Positions 44,312-52,186 of a stretch of DNA of 64,000 nt are shown here, in pieces (the stretch's first letter is position 1; the number at the start of each line of letters is the position of its first letter). The notes under the pieces are model-generated. The model did not search any database and was not told the origin of the DNA. It saw only the letters and a program-made list of their open reading frames with translations. A program made the position numbers and the translations under genes. The stretch covers positions 1-64,000 of the forward strand of contig FODP01000010.1 of NCBI GenBank assembly GCA_900110395.1, in the 5' to 3' direction. Source of the stretch: Rhodospirillales bacterium URHD0017 (lineage in GTDB: Bacteria > Pseudomonadota > Alphaproteobacteria > Reyranellales > Reyranellaceae).

Positions 44312-44755
44312 ATGCAAATCAGGCACGCAAAACCGGGTGACGAAGCACAGCTCGCGGCCCTCCTGGAGGACAACCAGCGCCACTACGGCCATGCGGTGGA
44401 GGACGGCGACGGCGCGGCCGATGCGGCTCTTCTCGTCGAGCCACCGCCTGGCAGCACCGCGTGCCTGGTTGCTGACGATGGCGGCAAGCTGGCGGGATTC
44501 GCCGTTCTTCATCCCTATTTCCCGGGCCCCCGGTTCACACACGGGCTCTACCTCAAGGAGCTCTACGTCACATCCGCCACCCGTTCGGCCGGCGTGGGCG
44601 AGAAACTGATCGAGGCTATACGGGCGCTCGCCAGGAAGCGCGGCGACACGCGCGTGCTATGGACGACCACCGAAGACAATGTCGGCGCGCAACGCTTCTA
44701 TGACCGGTTGGGCATGCGTCGCGAGAAAAAGGTCTACTACGTGACGGACGTGTAA
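44312..44755 (+). CDS. GNAT-family N-acetyltransferase
   Basis: A 147-aa protein, divergent from the aldolase gene. The acetyl-CoA loop is RSAGVGEKLIEAI in the QxxGxG/A position, preceded by LYLKELYVT and followed by DNVGAQRFYDRLGM. It acetylates an amine; the acceptor is unknown. The start of this protein (MQIRHAKPGDEAQLAALLED) resembles the short truncated frame at 45583. A 33-bp gap leads to the PhyH gene. Confidence 0.88.
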   Translation: MQIRHAKPGDEAQLAALLEDNQRHYGHAVEDGDGAADAALLVEPPPGSTACLVADDGGKLAGFAVLHPYFPGPRFTHGLYLKELYVTSATRSAGVGEKLIEAIRALARKRGDTRVLWTTTEDNVGAQRFYDRLGMRREKKVYYVTDV

Positions 44756-44788
44756 GTTAGCCTCGCCATGACGTGAGGAGGAAGCGTC

Positions 44789-45586
44789 ATGGAATTGAGC
44801 ACCCAACAGCTCGAACAGTTCGATCGCGACGGTTTCCTGGTCTTTCCAGACCTCTTTTCGCGCAACGAGGTCGCGGTGCTGCGCCGCGAGGTGGCGCGAC
44901 TGAGCCAAGTCACGAGCGAAGAGGTCGTACGCGAGCATAGCGGTGGCGTGCGCACGATCTTCCGGGTGCACGAGAATGACGGATCGACGCGCTCGCGGCC
45001 ATTCCGCGCCCTGGTCCGCACGCCACGGCTGTTGCGGCCTGTGCAGCAGGTCCTGAAGGACGATGCCGTCTACGTCTATCACACCAAGATCAACACCAAG
45101 CCCGCGATTGAGGGCACGGTGTGGCAGTGGCACCAGGACTACGGCTCGTGGATGCGCGACGGCTGTGCACGGCCCGACATGGCCACCTTCAACGTGATGA
45201 TGACCGACACTACCGAGATGGGCGGCGCGCTCTACCTGATCCCGGGCAGCCACAAGCTCGGGCGCATCGAACCGGTCTGGGACGAATCGACTTCGTACAA
45301 GTTCTGGGCGATGCCCAAGCAGCGCATGATCGAGATCCTCAAGAGCTCGCCCGAGCCGGTCGCCGTCACCGGCCGCGCCGGCACCTGCGTGCTGTTCCAT
45401 TGCAACGCGCTGCACGCCTCCGGCCACAATCTCTCAGCCGAGGACCGTTGGCACATCTACGTGTCGTGCAACACGGTCGCCAACAAGCCGCAGCTCGGCG
45501 ACAAGCCGCGTCCCGACTGGGTGGTCTCGCGCAATTGGCACGCCCTGCCACTCGAAGCCGACGACGGCGTGCTGAAGGCCGCGTGA
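44789..45586 (+). CDS. Phytanoyl-CoA dioxygenase (PhyH) family protein
   Basis: A 265-aa Fe(II)/2OG enzyme. The metal site is His115 and Asp117 (WQWHQDYGSW) and His209 (LHASGHN), with Arg in EDRWHIYVS for the co-substrate. The YLIPGSHKLG block is typical of PhyH/EctD. Known members hydroxylate ectoine, phytanoyl-CoA or small metabolites; the WHQDYGSW form is close to EctD, but no ectoine genes are here. The stop overlaps the next reading frame by 4 bp. Confidence 0.88.
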   Translation: MELSTQQLEQFDRDGFLVFPDLFSRNEVAVLRREVARLSQVTSEEVVREHSGGVRTIFRVHENDGSTRSRPFRALVRTPRLLRPVQQVLKDDAVYVYHTKINTKPAIEGTVWQWHQDYGSWMRDGCARPDMATFNVMMTDTTEMGGALYLIPGSHKLGRIEPVWDESTSYKFWAMPKQRMIEILKSSPEPVAVTGRAGTCVLFHCNALHASGHNLSAEDRWHIYVSCNTVANKPQLGDKPRPDWVVSRNWHALPLEADDGVLKAA

Positions 45587-45738
45587 GCGCCGTCACCGCC
45601 CGCCACGCTGGCGCCGCCGACCGGGTCGTGCTGGCGCGCCTTCTGTCCGACATGCAGACGCATTATCGATCGCCCGATCCGCCGGGCGGCGCGTCGGAAA
45701 TGGCGGGCGACGACCTCGAGATGCTCGCGGCAGGATGA
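45583..45738 (+). pseudogene. Truncated GNAT N-terminus (51 codons) between phyH-like and GST genes
   Basis: A GTG overlapping the PhyH stop (GTGA) opens a 51-codon frame that ends in the ATGA overlap of the next gene. Its start (VTARHAGAADRVVLARLLSD) matches the first strand and helix of GNAT enzymes, after which acetyl-CoA motifs are missing. It is a remnant or a deliberately kept coupling peptide. Perfect start/stop overlaps on both sides argue it is still translated. Confidence 0.5.
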
Positions 45739-46655
45739 GCGATCTCATCCTGCATCACTACGACTTCTCGAACTTCGCCGAGAAGGCACGGCTGATGCTG
45801 GGCTTCAAGCGTCTGGCGTGGCGGAGCGTCGAGCAGCCGCCGATCCTGCCCAAGCCCAACCTGACGCCGCTGACCGGCGGCTATCGCCGCATTCCCGTGC
45901 TGCAGGACGGCGCCGACCTGTGGTGCGACACGCGCCTGATCGCCCGCGAGCTCGAGCGGCGCGTGCCCTCGCCCAGCCTGTTTCAGCAAAGGACACGCGG
46001 GTTCGCCGACGCCATCGCCTGGTGGGCCGAGCACCAGTTCATGCGGCCGGTGGCGCTGTTCGTGTCGGGCATCAACGCCGACCACATGCCGGCCGGGCTG
46101 CACGAGGACCGCGCCCGCCTGCACGGCCTGCCGCCGCCCTCGATCGAGGCGGTGCGCAGGGCGGCCACGCGCAACCTCCATCTCGTGCGTCCGCAGATTG
46201 CCTGGCTCAGCGACATGCTGCAGGACGGCCGGCCGTTCCTGTTGGGCGGCACGCCCTGCATCGCCGATTTTGCCGCCTATCACGTTGTATGGTTCTTCAA
46301 GGGCCGACACATCGACTGCCGGCAGGAGCTCGCGCCCTACCCGCGGCTGCTCGCCTGGCGCGACCGTATGGCGGCGATCGGCCACGGCCAGCGCATCGAC
46401 ATCGACCCTGCGGAAGCGCTCGACAAGGCGCGCAATGCCGAGCCGGCAAAGCCGCGGCCATCACAGCCGCAGGATGGCGACCCGCAGCCCGGCGAGCTGG
46501 CCCGTGTGCGCTCGTCGGATAATGCCAAGGACTGGGTCGAAGGCGAGGTGAGTTTCATCGACGCCGGCGAGATCGCGCTGATACGCAACGACGGCCAAGT
46601 CGGCAACGTCGCCGTGCATTTTCCGCGGCTGGGCTACGACTGGCGGCGCGCCTGA
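45735..46655 (+). CDS. Glutathione S-transferase-like protein with C-terminal extension
   Basis: A 306-aa protein. The N-terminal thioredoxin-fold segment (HHYDFSNFAEKARLMLGF) and GST C-terminal helices (RPFLLGGTPCIADFAAYHVVWF) are clear to residue 225. The extra 80 residues form a Pro-rich linker and a small beta domain (GEVSFIDAGEIALIRNDG), unusual for GSTs. It probably conjugates or isomerises small electrophiles with glutathione. It is the last gene of a coupled plus-strand run that includes the PhyH gene. Confidence 0.82.
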   Translation: MSDLILHHYDFSNFAEKARLMLGFKRLAWRSVEQPPILPKPNLTPLTGGYRRIPVLQDGADLWCDTRLIARELERRVPSPSLFQQRTRGFADAIAWWAEHQFMRPVALFVSGINADHMPAGLHEDRARLHGLPPPSIEAVRRAATRNLHLVRPQIAWLSDMLQDGRPFLLGGTPCIADFAAYHVVWFFKGRHIDCRQELAPYPRLLAWRDRMAAIGHGQRIDIDPAEALDKARNAEPAKPRPSQPQDGDPQPGELARVRSSDNAKDWVEGEVSFIDAGEIALIRNDGQVGNVAVHFPRLGYDWRRA

Positions 46656-46659
46656 GCGT

Positions 46660-47913
46660 TCAACGGCAGGCGGCAGCGACGGCCGGCGCCAGTAGCGCGG
46701 CAAACTTGAGCGATCCTGCCGGCGTGAAGTGGCCGTGGTCGGCGAAATCGTCGGATGTGAAGTCCTGCGGCGTGACGTCGATGTAGACGTCACCGAGCGC
46801 TTCGGCTTCGCGTTTCAACAAGCCGTTGAGGCGCAGGATGAGGGGCGAGATGTCCTGCGGACGCAAGAACGGCACCCAGGCCCAGGGTTCGCCCGCCAGC
46901 AGCCGCCGATGGTCCATGACTTGCCCCACCCATAGGGTCTTGATGCCGCGTTGCCGGTTGATGGCCGAGACGGTGCGCACATTGCGCAGGTAGATTTCCT
47001 CCATCGCCGGATCGGGTGCCGCGTCGGTGCGGTCGGAGGGTCTGCCGACGGGGCGCGCGGTGTCGACACCCTGCACCAGGAGGTATCTCGCGAGCATCAG
47101 CAGCGGCGAGAACGAGACGTACGACTCGCGCAGGCGACGCACCTGCAGATTGTCGATCTGGCCCGGTAGATGAAAATCTGCATAGCCCGGGTCGAGATTG
47201 CGGACGTGGCTGTTCCTGAGGTCATTCCAGCCGATGTAGTAGATCGAGCAGCGCGGCGGCACGCCGTGGGTGCGCTCGTAGAAGGCGGTCTGGATCACGT
47301 GCTCTGCCGTCGAGTAGCCCAGCACGCCGTGATTGATGACGGCCACGCGGTCGGAGCCCAGCATCTCCTCCAGGCGATCGCCCCAGGTCTCGCCCTCGCC
47401 GCCGGCCACGTCGTACGTGGTCGAGCCGCCGAACAGGGCGATCGTCGTCTTGCCCTTGAGCGACTGCGGCGTGCGCTCGCGCCCGCGTTGGCCGAGCGCA
47501 TTGTGGTGGATGTCGTCGGCGTCGGACGGGATCGGAACGCCCTGCAGCAGCGGGTGCCAGCGGAAACGGTGCTCGGCCTTTTCCACGCTCGGGAACACCG
47601 TCTGATCGAGCAGGCCGACCTTGTACAGATAGGCCGTGCCGAAACCGAAGGCCGCCTCAAGGGTGGCGAGCGACAGCACGACCGCGGCAAGCCGCGGCCA
47701 CGGCACCAGCAGCAACGCCAGCACGACAAGGGCGGCCGTGTAGATGAAGTACCAATAGCGCGGCGAATCGGTTGGCAGCTTGCCCGCGACATAGAAGTGA
47801 ACGGCCGCGGCAGCGATCACGACCGCCAGAGAGAAGGCGACTAGAACGGCAAGTGTGCGCTCGAAACGATACGGTCGTGCCAGCCCGGCGTAGGCAAGCA
47901 GCCGACGCTTCAA
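46660..47913 (-). CDS. Membrane-anchored SGNH/GDSL-type hydrolase
   Basis: A TTG start at 47913 overlapping the upstream TGA is inferred, giving 417 aa; no ATG fits. Two or three transmembrane helices open the chain (TLAVLVAFSLAVVIAAAAVHF and YWYFIYTAALVVLALLLVPW). The SGNH part has FGGSTTYDVAG (block I Ser), WNDLRN (Asn) and the closing DHGHFTPAG (Asp/His). These enzymes deacylate glycans or lipids, probably outside the membrane. It is the last gene of the long minus-strand catabolic operon. Confidence 0.75.
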   Translation of the reverse strand: MKRRLLAYAGLARPYRFERTLAVLVAFSLAVVIAAAAVHFYVAGKLPTDSPRYWYFIYTAALVVLALLLVPWPRLAAVVLSLATLEAAFGFGTAYLYKVGLLDQTVFPSVEKAEHRFRWHPLLQGVPIPSDADDIHHNALGQRGRERTPQSLKGKTTIALFGGSTTYDVAGGEGETWGDRLEEMLGSDRVAVINHGVLGYSTAEHVIQTAFYERTHGVPPRCSIYYIGWNDLRNSHVRNLDPGYADFHLPGQIDNLQVRRLRESYVSFSPLLMLARYLLVQGVDTARPVGRPSDRTDAAPDPAMEEIYLRNVRTVSAINRQRGIKTLWVGQVMDHRRLLAGEPWAWVPFLRPQDISPLILRLNGLLKREAEALGDVYIDVTPQDFTSDDFADHGHFTPAGSLKFAALLAPAVAAACR

Positions 47914-49025
47914 GTGCTGAACCTTTCGATCCCGAGCCCATCGATCGGCAGGTTGGTGTTGCCCGTCGCAACCAGCTCCGCCATCACCGCGCCGGTGGCG
48001 GGACCGAGCTGGAAGCCGTGCGCCGAGAAGCCGAACTGATGGAACACGCCCTCTGACGTGCGGCTGGGACCAACGACCGGGATCTCGTCGGGCATGCGCG
48101 CCTCGATGCCGGCCCAGGCGCGCACGATGGTGGCCTCGCGCATCGCCGGGAACAGCTCCCACACCGTGCGGGCGCTGGTCGCGAGCTTGGCCCAGTCGAG
48201 CACCGTGCGGTTCTCATCGCGATAGGGCACGGCGAGATGACCGCCGCCGATCACCACCGTGCCGTTGGCGAGCTGCTTGAAGGAGAGTTTGCGGCCGCGC
48301 AGGATCACCACCGGGTCGATGAAGGCCGGCACGCGGCTGCTGACCATCAACATGGGCGCGATCACTTCCAGCGGTACCGGCTCGCCGAGTTGCGCGGCGA
48401 TGCGGTCAGCCCAGGCACCGGCGGCGTTCACCACCTTGGGCGCCTCGATCGGCCCGTCGCTGGTTTCCACCTTCCACACCGAGCCGTTGCGCGCGAGGCC
48501 GGTCACCCGCACGCCCTCGATAACCTCGGCGCCGCGCTCTACGGCGCGCCGGCGGAAAGCCTGGGTGGTGCGGAACGGGTCGGCGGCGCCGTCACGGCGC
48601 GAGACCAAGCCGCCCGGGCAGTGGTCGGACACCGCGGGCACCAAGCGCTTCAGCTCGGTGTGGTCGATCAGCTCTTCGTGGCTAAAGCCCCTTAGCCGCA
48701 GATCGTCGACGCGGGCGCGAAAACCCGCCAACTCCTGCTCGCTCTCCGCCACCAGCACCGTGCCGTGGCTGGAGAATCCGCAATCGTCGCCGACCAGCTC
48801 TTCGACGTTTTCCCAGATCGCCATCGAAGCGATCGACAACGGGATCTCGGCGATATGGCGCGCCAGCTGGCGTACGCCGCCGGCATTGACGCCCGAGGCA
48901 TGGCGGCCAGCGTAGTCCTTCTCGACCAGGATCGGCTTCAGGCCGCGCAGCGCCAGATGCAGCGCCGTCGAGCAGCCGTGCAGGCCCCCGCCGATAACAA
49001 CGACGTCGGCGGTCCGCGCGCTCAT
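47910..49025 (-). CDS. FAD-dependent oxidoreductase, DAO/sarcosine-oxidase beta type
   Basis: A 371-aa flavoprotein starting with VVVIGGGLHGCSTALHLALRG for FAD binding and closing with RMPDEIPVVGPSR then GFSAHGFQLGPATGA, the hallmark end of sarcosine oxidase beta/glycine oxidase-like proteins. It resembles the catalytic subunit of opine or hydroxyproline dehydrogenases (LhpB/OoxB type). With the BFD-type partner and 2Fe-2S protein upstream it probably forms a heteromeric amine dehydrogenase. A family C cruciform repeat starts at its initiation codon. Confidence 0.9.
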   Translation of the reverse strand: MSARTADVVVIGGGLHGCSTALHLALRGLKPILVEKDYAGRHASGVNAGGVRQLARHIAEIPLSIASMAIWENVEELVGDDCGFSSHGTVLVAESEQELAGFRARVDDLRLRGFSHEELIDHTELKRLVPAVSDHCPGGLVSRRDGAADPFRTTQAFRRRAVERGAEVIEGVRVTGLARNGSVWKVETSDGPIEAPKVVNAAGAWADRIAAQLGEPVPLEVIAPMLMVSSRVPAFIDPVVILRGRKLSFKQLANGTVVIGGGHLAVPYRDENRTVLDWAKLATSARTVWELFPAMREATIVRAWAGIEARMPDEIPVVGPSRTSEGVFHQFGFSAHGFQLGPATGAVMAELVATGNTNLPIDGLGIERFST

Positions 49026-49188
49026 TGCTGGGAGCGCGCCACTCCGTGGCGCTCATGTTCATCCTCTTGCGGACCGCGAGCCTCCGGCTCGCTCATGATC
49101 ATGAGCGCGCAAGGAGGGCGCGTCAGACGCGACCCAGCGCGCAGTCCGGAAGAATATGAGCGCCACGGAATGGCGCGCTCCCGGCAAT
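49024..49188. repeat. Palindromic repeat family C, long cruciform copy
   Basis: Arms 49024-49060 and 49152-49188 (37 bp) pair with three mismatches. Between them lie smaller hairpins: GCGAGCC-TCC-GGCTCGC (49076-49092), the perfect 16-bp palindrome GCTCATGATCATGAGC (49091-49106) and CGCGT-CAG-ACGCG (about 49118-49130). The arms also contain GCGCCAC-TCC-GTGGCGC. The element fills the gap between a flavoprotein stop (8 bp away) and the next start codon, which it overlaps. Confidence 0.9.
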
Positions 49189-49196
49189 GAGTCATC

Positions 49197-50591
49197 CTAT
49201 CGCTCCACCGCCTTGCGCTCGGCTTCGCTGATCGGCAGCGAGGCGAGCTCGGCGAGCGTGATGGGCTTCACCGGCGGACGCAGGCGGTAGTAGCCGACCG
49301 CGGCCGGCGTCGACTTGCGCTGGGTCGCGATCAGTTCTGTGACGGTGAGGCCGCACAGCCGGCCCTGGCATGGCCCCATGCCGCAACGCAGGAAGGCCTT
49401 CATCTGGTTCGGTCCCTCGCAGCCCATGTCGGCCGTGGCACGGACCTGGGCTGCCGTGACCTCTTCGCAGCGGCAGACCAGCGTCTCGCCCTCGGGCTGG
49501 CGGAAGGAATCGGCCGGACGGTTCAGCCAGTCAAGGAAGGCGCGGCCCATCTCCTCGCGCTGCAGGCGCTGGCGCACGCTCTGCGGATCGGGCAGGCGCG
49601 CCTCGGGCCTGAGCGCGCGCACCGCAGCGATGGCGGCGAGGCGTCCGCGTTCGGCCGCCGCCGTGCCGCCGGCGATGCCCGCGCCGTCGCCCGCCACCGC
49701 GATGCCGGGCACCGAGCTGCTAAAGTCCTGGTCGAGCACGGGCTGGAAGCAGAGCTGGCGCTCGTTCCATTCATGCGTCGCGCCGGCAGCGAGGGCGAGG
49801 TTGACGTTGGGCACCACGCCCTGATGCAGCAGCAGCAGATCGGCCGGCATGCGGCCGCGATCGGAGACGACTTCGCTCAGCTTGCCGTCGCCCGCGGCCG
49901 CGACGCTCGCGACACGACGGACCGGCACCTTGGCCTTGACCTCGCGCAGCAGCGCCAGGCCCTTGGCGAAGTACGGCGACAGCATGAAGTCGGGCAGATG
50001 CGGCGCGGCACGCAGCAGATTGCGACGCGGCGTGGTGTCGAGGATCGCCTCGAGCCTGCCGCCGGCGCGCAGGATCTGCGCCGCCAGCAGCCACATCAGC
50101 GGGCCGGTGCCAGCCATGACCGTGCGGCCATCAGGCAGCAGGCCCTGCGCCTTCAGCACCGTCTGCGCCGCGCCGGCCGTCATCACGCCCGGCAAGGTCC
50201 AACCGGGGATCGGGAACGGCCGTTCCTGCGAGCCGGTGGCGATGATGACGCGCCTGGCCTCGATCATGCGCGCCTTGCCGGCAATCGAGACGCCGACGAT
50301 GCGCTCAGGGTCGAGGCTCCACACCGTGGCGCCATTGACGATCAGGGCGCCGCTCGCCTTGGCCTCGTTGGCAAGCGCCTCGCCCGCCCAATAGTCCTCG
50401 CCCAGGATCGAGCGGTTGATGACGGGCGTGGATGTAATGCCGCGGTAGATCTGGCCACCAACGCCGGGATTCTCGTCGAACAGGACAGTTGTAACGCCGG
50501 CGCGTGCCGCCAGCGACGCGGCGGCAAGACCGGCAGGCCCGCCGCCGATGACGACGAGGTCGTAGGAGGGAGCCAGGTCGACGGCATTCAT
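49197..50591 (-). CDS. FAD/NAD(P)-dependent oxidoreductase with C-terminal BFD-like 2Fe-2S domain
   Basis: A 464-aa protein with two dinucleotide-binding motifs (VIGGGPAGLAAASLAARAG at the start, MAGTGPLMWLLAAQIL near 160) and a C-terminal cysteine cluster (CRCEEVT, then CGMGPCQGRLCG) as in the BFD/[2Fe-2S] domain of opine oxidase OoxA and hydroxyproline dehydrogenase LhpE. It transfers electrons from the amine-oxidising subunit. Repeat family D lies just upstream, and the AGGAG ribosome site is at its edge. It is the alpha-type subunit of the operon's dehydrogenase. Confidence 0.9.
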   Translation of the reverse strand: MNAVDLAPSYDLVVIGGGPAGLAAASLAARAGVTTVLFDENPGVGGQIYRGITSTPVINRSILGEDYWAGEALANEAKASGALIVNGATVWSLDPERIVGVSIAGKARMIEARRVIIATGSQERPFPIPGWTLPGVMTAGAAQTVLKAQGLLPDGRTVMAGTGPLMWLLAAQILRAGGRLEAILDTTPRRNLLRAAPHLPDFMLSPYFAKGLALLREVKAKVPVRRVASVAAAGDGKLSEVVSDRGRMPADLLLLHQGVVPNVNLALAAGATHEWNERQLCFQPVLDQDFSSSVPGIAVAGDGAGIAGGTAAAERGRLAAIAAVRALRPEARLPDPQSVRQRLQREEMGRAFLDWLNRPADSFRQPEGETLVCRCEEVTAAQVRATADMGCEGPNQMKAFLRCGMGPCQGRLCGLTVTELIATQRKSTPAAVGYYRLRPPVKPITLAELASLPISEAERKAVER

Positions 50592-50603
50592 TTGACCACA
50601 CTC

Positions 50604-50673
50604 CTGTCACCCCGAGCGAAGCGAGGGGCCTTTATGCAGCGGGCAAGGTCCCTCGCTACGCTCGGGATGACAG
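50604..50673. repeat. Palindromic repeat family D
   Basis: Arms 50604-50630 and 50647-50673 (27 bp each) pair at 24 positions around a 16-base loop, with CGAGCGAAGCGAGGG as the core. It lies between the 2Fe-2S gene and the BFD-type flavoprotein gene, and the upstream arm edge supplies bases of the latter's ribosome site. Such stems often fold in mRNA and could modulate the ratio of subunits. Confidence 0.85.
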
Positions 50674-50697
50674 TGGTGGCGTCTCGGGCAGTGTGCA

Positions 50698-50991
50698 TCA
50701 TCGTCCGGCCTCTCGCCTGCCCTGCTGTGTCTCCACCGTCATCCCCTCGTGCACCGGCACCAGGCAGGCCTGGCGGCTGCCGACGCCGTCGATGGTGACC
50801 AGGCAGTCGAAGCAGACGCCCATCAGGCAATAAGGAAGACGCGGCGCGCCTGTTACCGGCGTGGTGCGGCAACGATCGATGCCAGCGGCCAGCAGGGCCG
50901 CGGCGACCGTATCGCAGCTCCTGGCCTGCACGGGCTTGCCGTCGACCGTCAGAGCGACGACCGCGCCGGCGTCAGCCAGCCTCTTGAACAT
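50698..50991 (-). CDS. 2Fe-2S ferredoxin-like subunit
   Basis: The ATG at 50991 with GGAGG upstream gives 97 aa. Four cysteines in C-x4-C-x2-C-x12-C order (YCLMGVCFDC then QAC) bind a plant-type [2Fe-2S] cluster. Such small subunits (HcnA/LhpF/OoxX-like) pass electrons between the flavin subunits of opine, hydroxyproline and cyanide-forming dehydrogenases. The first 20 bp overlap the end of the DAO gene upstream. Confidence 0.9.
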   Translation of the reverse strand: MFKRLADAGAVVALTVDGKPVQARSCDTVAAALLAAGIDRCRTTPVTGAPRLPYCLMGVCFDCLVTIDGVGSRQACLVPVHEGMTVETQQGRREAGR

Positions 50992-52186
50992 GGAACCTCC
51001 GCGCACTGAAGGGAGCGACCAGCGACTTGTCGAGGGCACCGCGCGCAATCATGGGCGCGATGGTGAGGGCATGATTGGCCGCGAGCGTCACGCCGGAATG
51101 ACAACACACCGTGAAGGCGCCGGGATGGCTCTCCGATTCATCGTAGATCGGGAAGCCGTCCTGGGTCATCACGCGGATGGCGCTCCAGGTCCGCACGACA
51201 TTGGCGCTGCCGAGCACAGGAAACATGCGCACCGCGCGCTCGGCTTCGGTGGCGCTGACGCCCAAGGTCAGGCCGGCCGGATCGGTGCGCTCCTCCTTGG
51301 AATCGCCGATCATCACCGTGCCCTCGTCGGTCTGGCGAAGGGTGACGACGGGATGGCGCAGGAATGGCCGCAGCCGCTCGGTGACGACGATCTGGCCGCG
51401 CTCGGGCCGCATCGGGCATTCCAGGCCGACCATCGGCGCCAGATGCATGTTGGCGTTGCCGGCTGCCAGCGCGACGCGGTTGGCGCGGATCTCGCGATGA
51501 GCCGTCGTGAGCCGGAACTCGCCACCTTCGCGCGTGATGTTCTCGACGCGATGGCTCGGGAGGTAGGTGACGCCGCGGGCCTTGATGGCGGTGTGCAGCG
51601 TCCGAAACAAGCGCAGCGAGTTCACATGGCCGTCGAGCGGGCAGTAGCTGCCGCCCACCACCTCGAGCCCGATGTCGGGCAGCATCCTGGCGACCTGGGC
51701 GTGGTCCATGATCTCGGTCTTGTAGTCGACGATGCCGGGCTGGTTGTGCAGGCGCTTCAGGCTGTTGGCGCGCGCCTCGAGCTCGCGCTCCGACAGCGAC
51801 AGGTGGAAGCCGCCCGGCCGCTGGAAGCAGACGTCGAGACCGGTCTCCTCCTTCAGCGTCTGGGCGAAACCTTCCCACGCGTTCGACGAGCGGATGGTCC
51901 AGCCGGCATAGGGCGCCAGGCCCAGGCCCTTGCTCTGCACCCACACCAAAGCGAAGTTGCCACGGCTGGCGCGCACGGCGCGGTCGCCCTCATCGAGCAC
52001 GACGACGCGGCAGCCCTCGCGCGCCAGGCCCCAGGCGGTGGCGACGCCGACCAGCCCGCCGCCGACAACGGCGACGTCGAACTCGCTAGCCCCCCTTCGC
52101 TCCTGCGGAGCTTCGGAGGGCATGCGTCGAGCGCCTTGCACAGGTCCTCCGAAGCTGCTCTGCAGCGTAGGGGGGCTAGCGGCCAT
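50972..52186 (-). CDS. FAD-dependent oxidoreductase, DAO type, with repeat-encoded N-terminus
   Basis: A 404-aa flavoprotein. The start at 52186 has a strong GGAAGGAG site. The FAD motif (FDVAVVGGGLVGVATAWGL) begins only near residue 34; the preceding residues (ASPPTLQSSFGGPVQGARR) are encoded by repeat family B, which lies in frame without a stop. The C-terminus has the family end (TVCCHSGVTLAANHA). It is the second DAO-type flavoprotein of the operon and overlaps the permease by 11 bp and the 2Fe-2S gene by 20 bp. Confidence 0.9.
   Translation of the reverse strand: MAASPPTLQSSFGGPVQGARRMPSEAPQERRGASEFDVAVVGGGLVGVATAWGLAREGCRVVVLDEGDRAVRASRGNFALVWVQSKGLGLAPYAGWTIRSSNAWEGFAQTLKEETGLDVCFQRPGGFHLSLSERELEARANSLKRLHNQPGIVDYKTEIMDHAQVARMLPDIGLEVVGGSYCPLDGHVNSLRLFRTLHTAIKARGVTYLPSHRVENITREGGEFRLTTAHREIRANRVALAAGNANMHLAPMVGLECPMRPERGQIVVTERLRPFLRHPVVTLRQTDEGTVMIGDSKEERTDPAGLTLGVSATEAERAVRMFPVLGSANVVRTWSAIRVMTQDGFPIYDESESHPGAFTVCCHSGVTLAANHALTIAPMIARGALDKSLVAPFSARRFHVQEAG
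52086..52180 (-). repeat. Palindromic repeat family B, copy 2 (inside the DAO gene start)
   Basis: A 95-bp element bounded by CTAG, sharing the TACGCTGC..GCAGCTTCGG and CCTCCGAAGCTCCGCAGGAG blocks of copy 1 (11511-11603). On the minus strand it begins with the permease stop codon (52176-52178) and ends just before the FAD motif of the DAO protein, so most of it is coding. The ATG at 52123 within it is an alternative but worse start. Confidence 0.88.
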
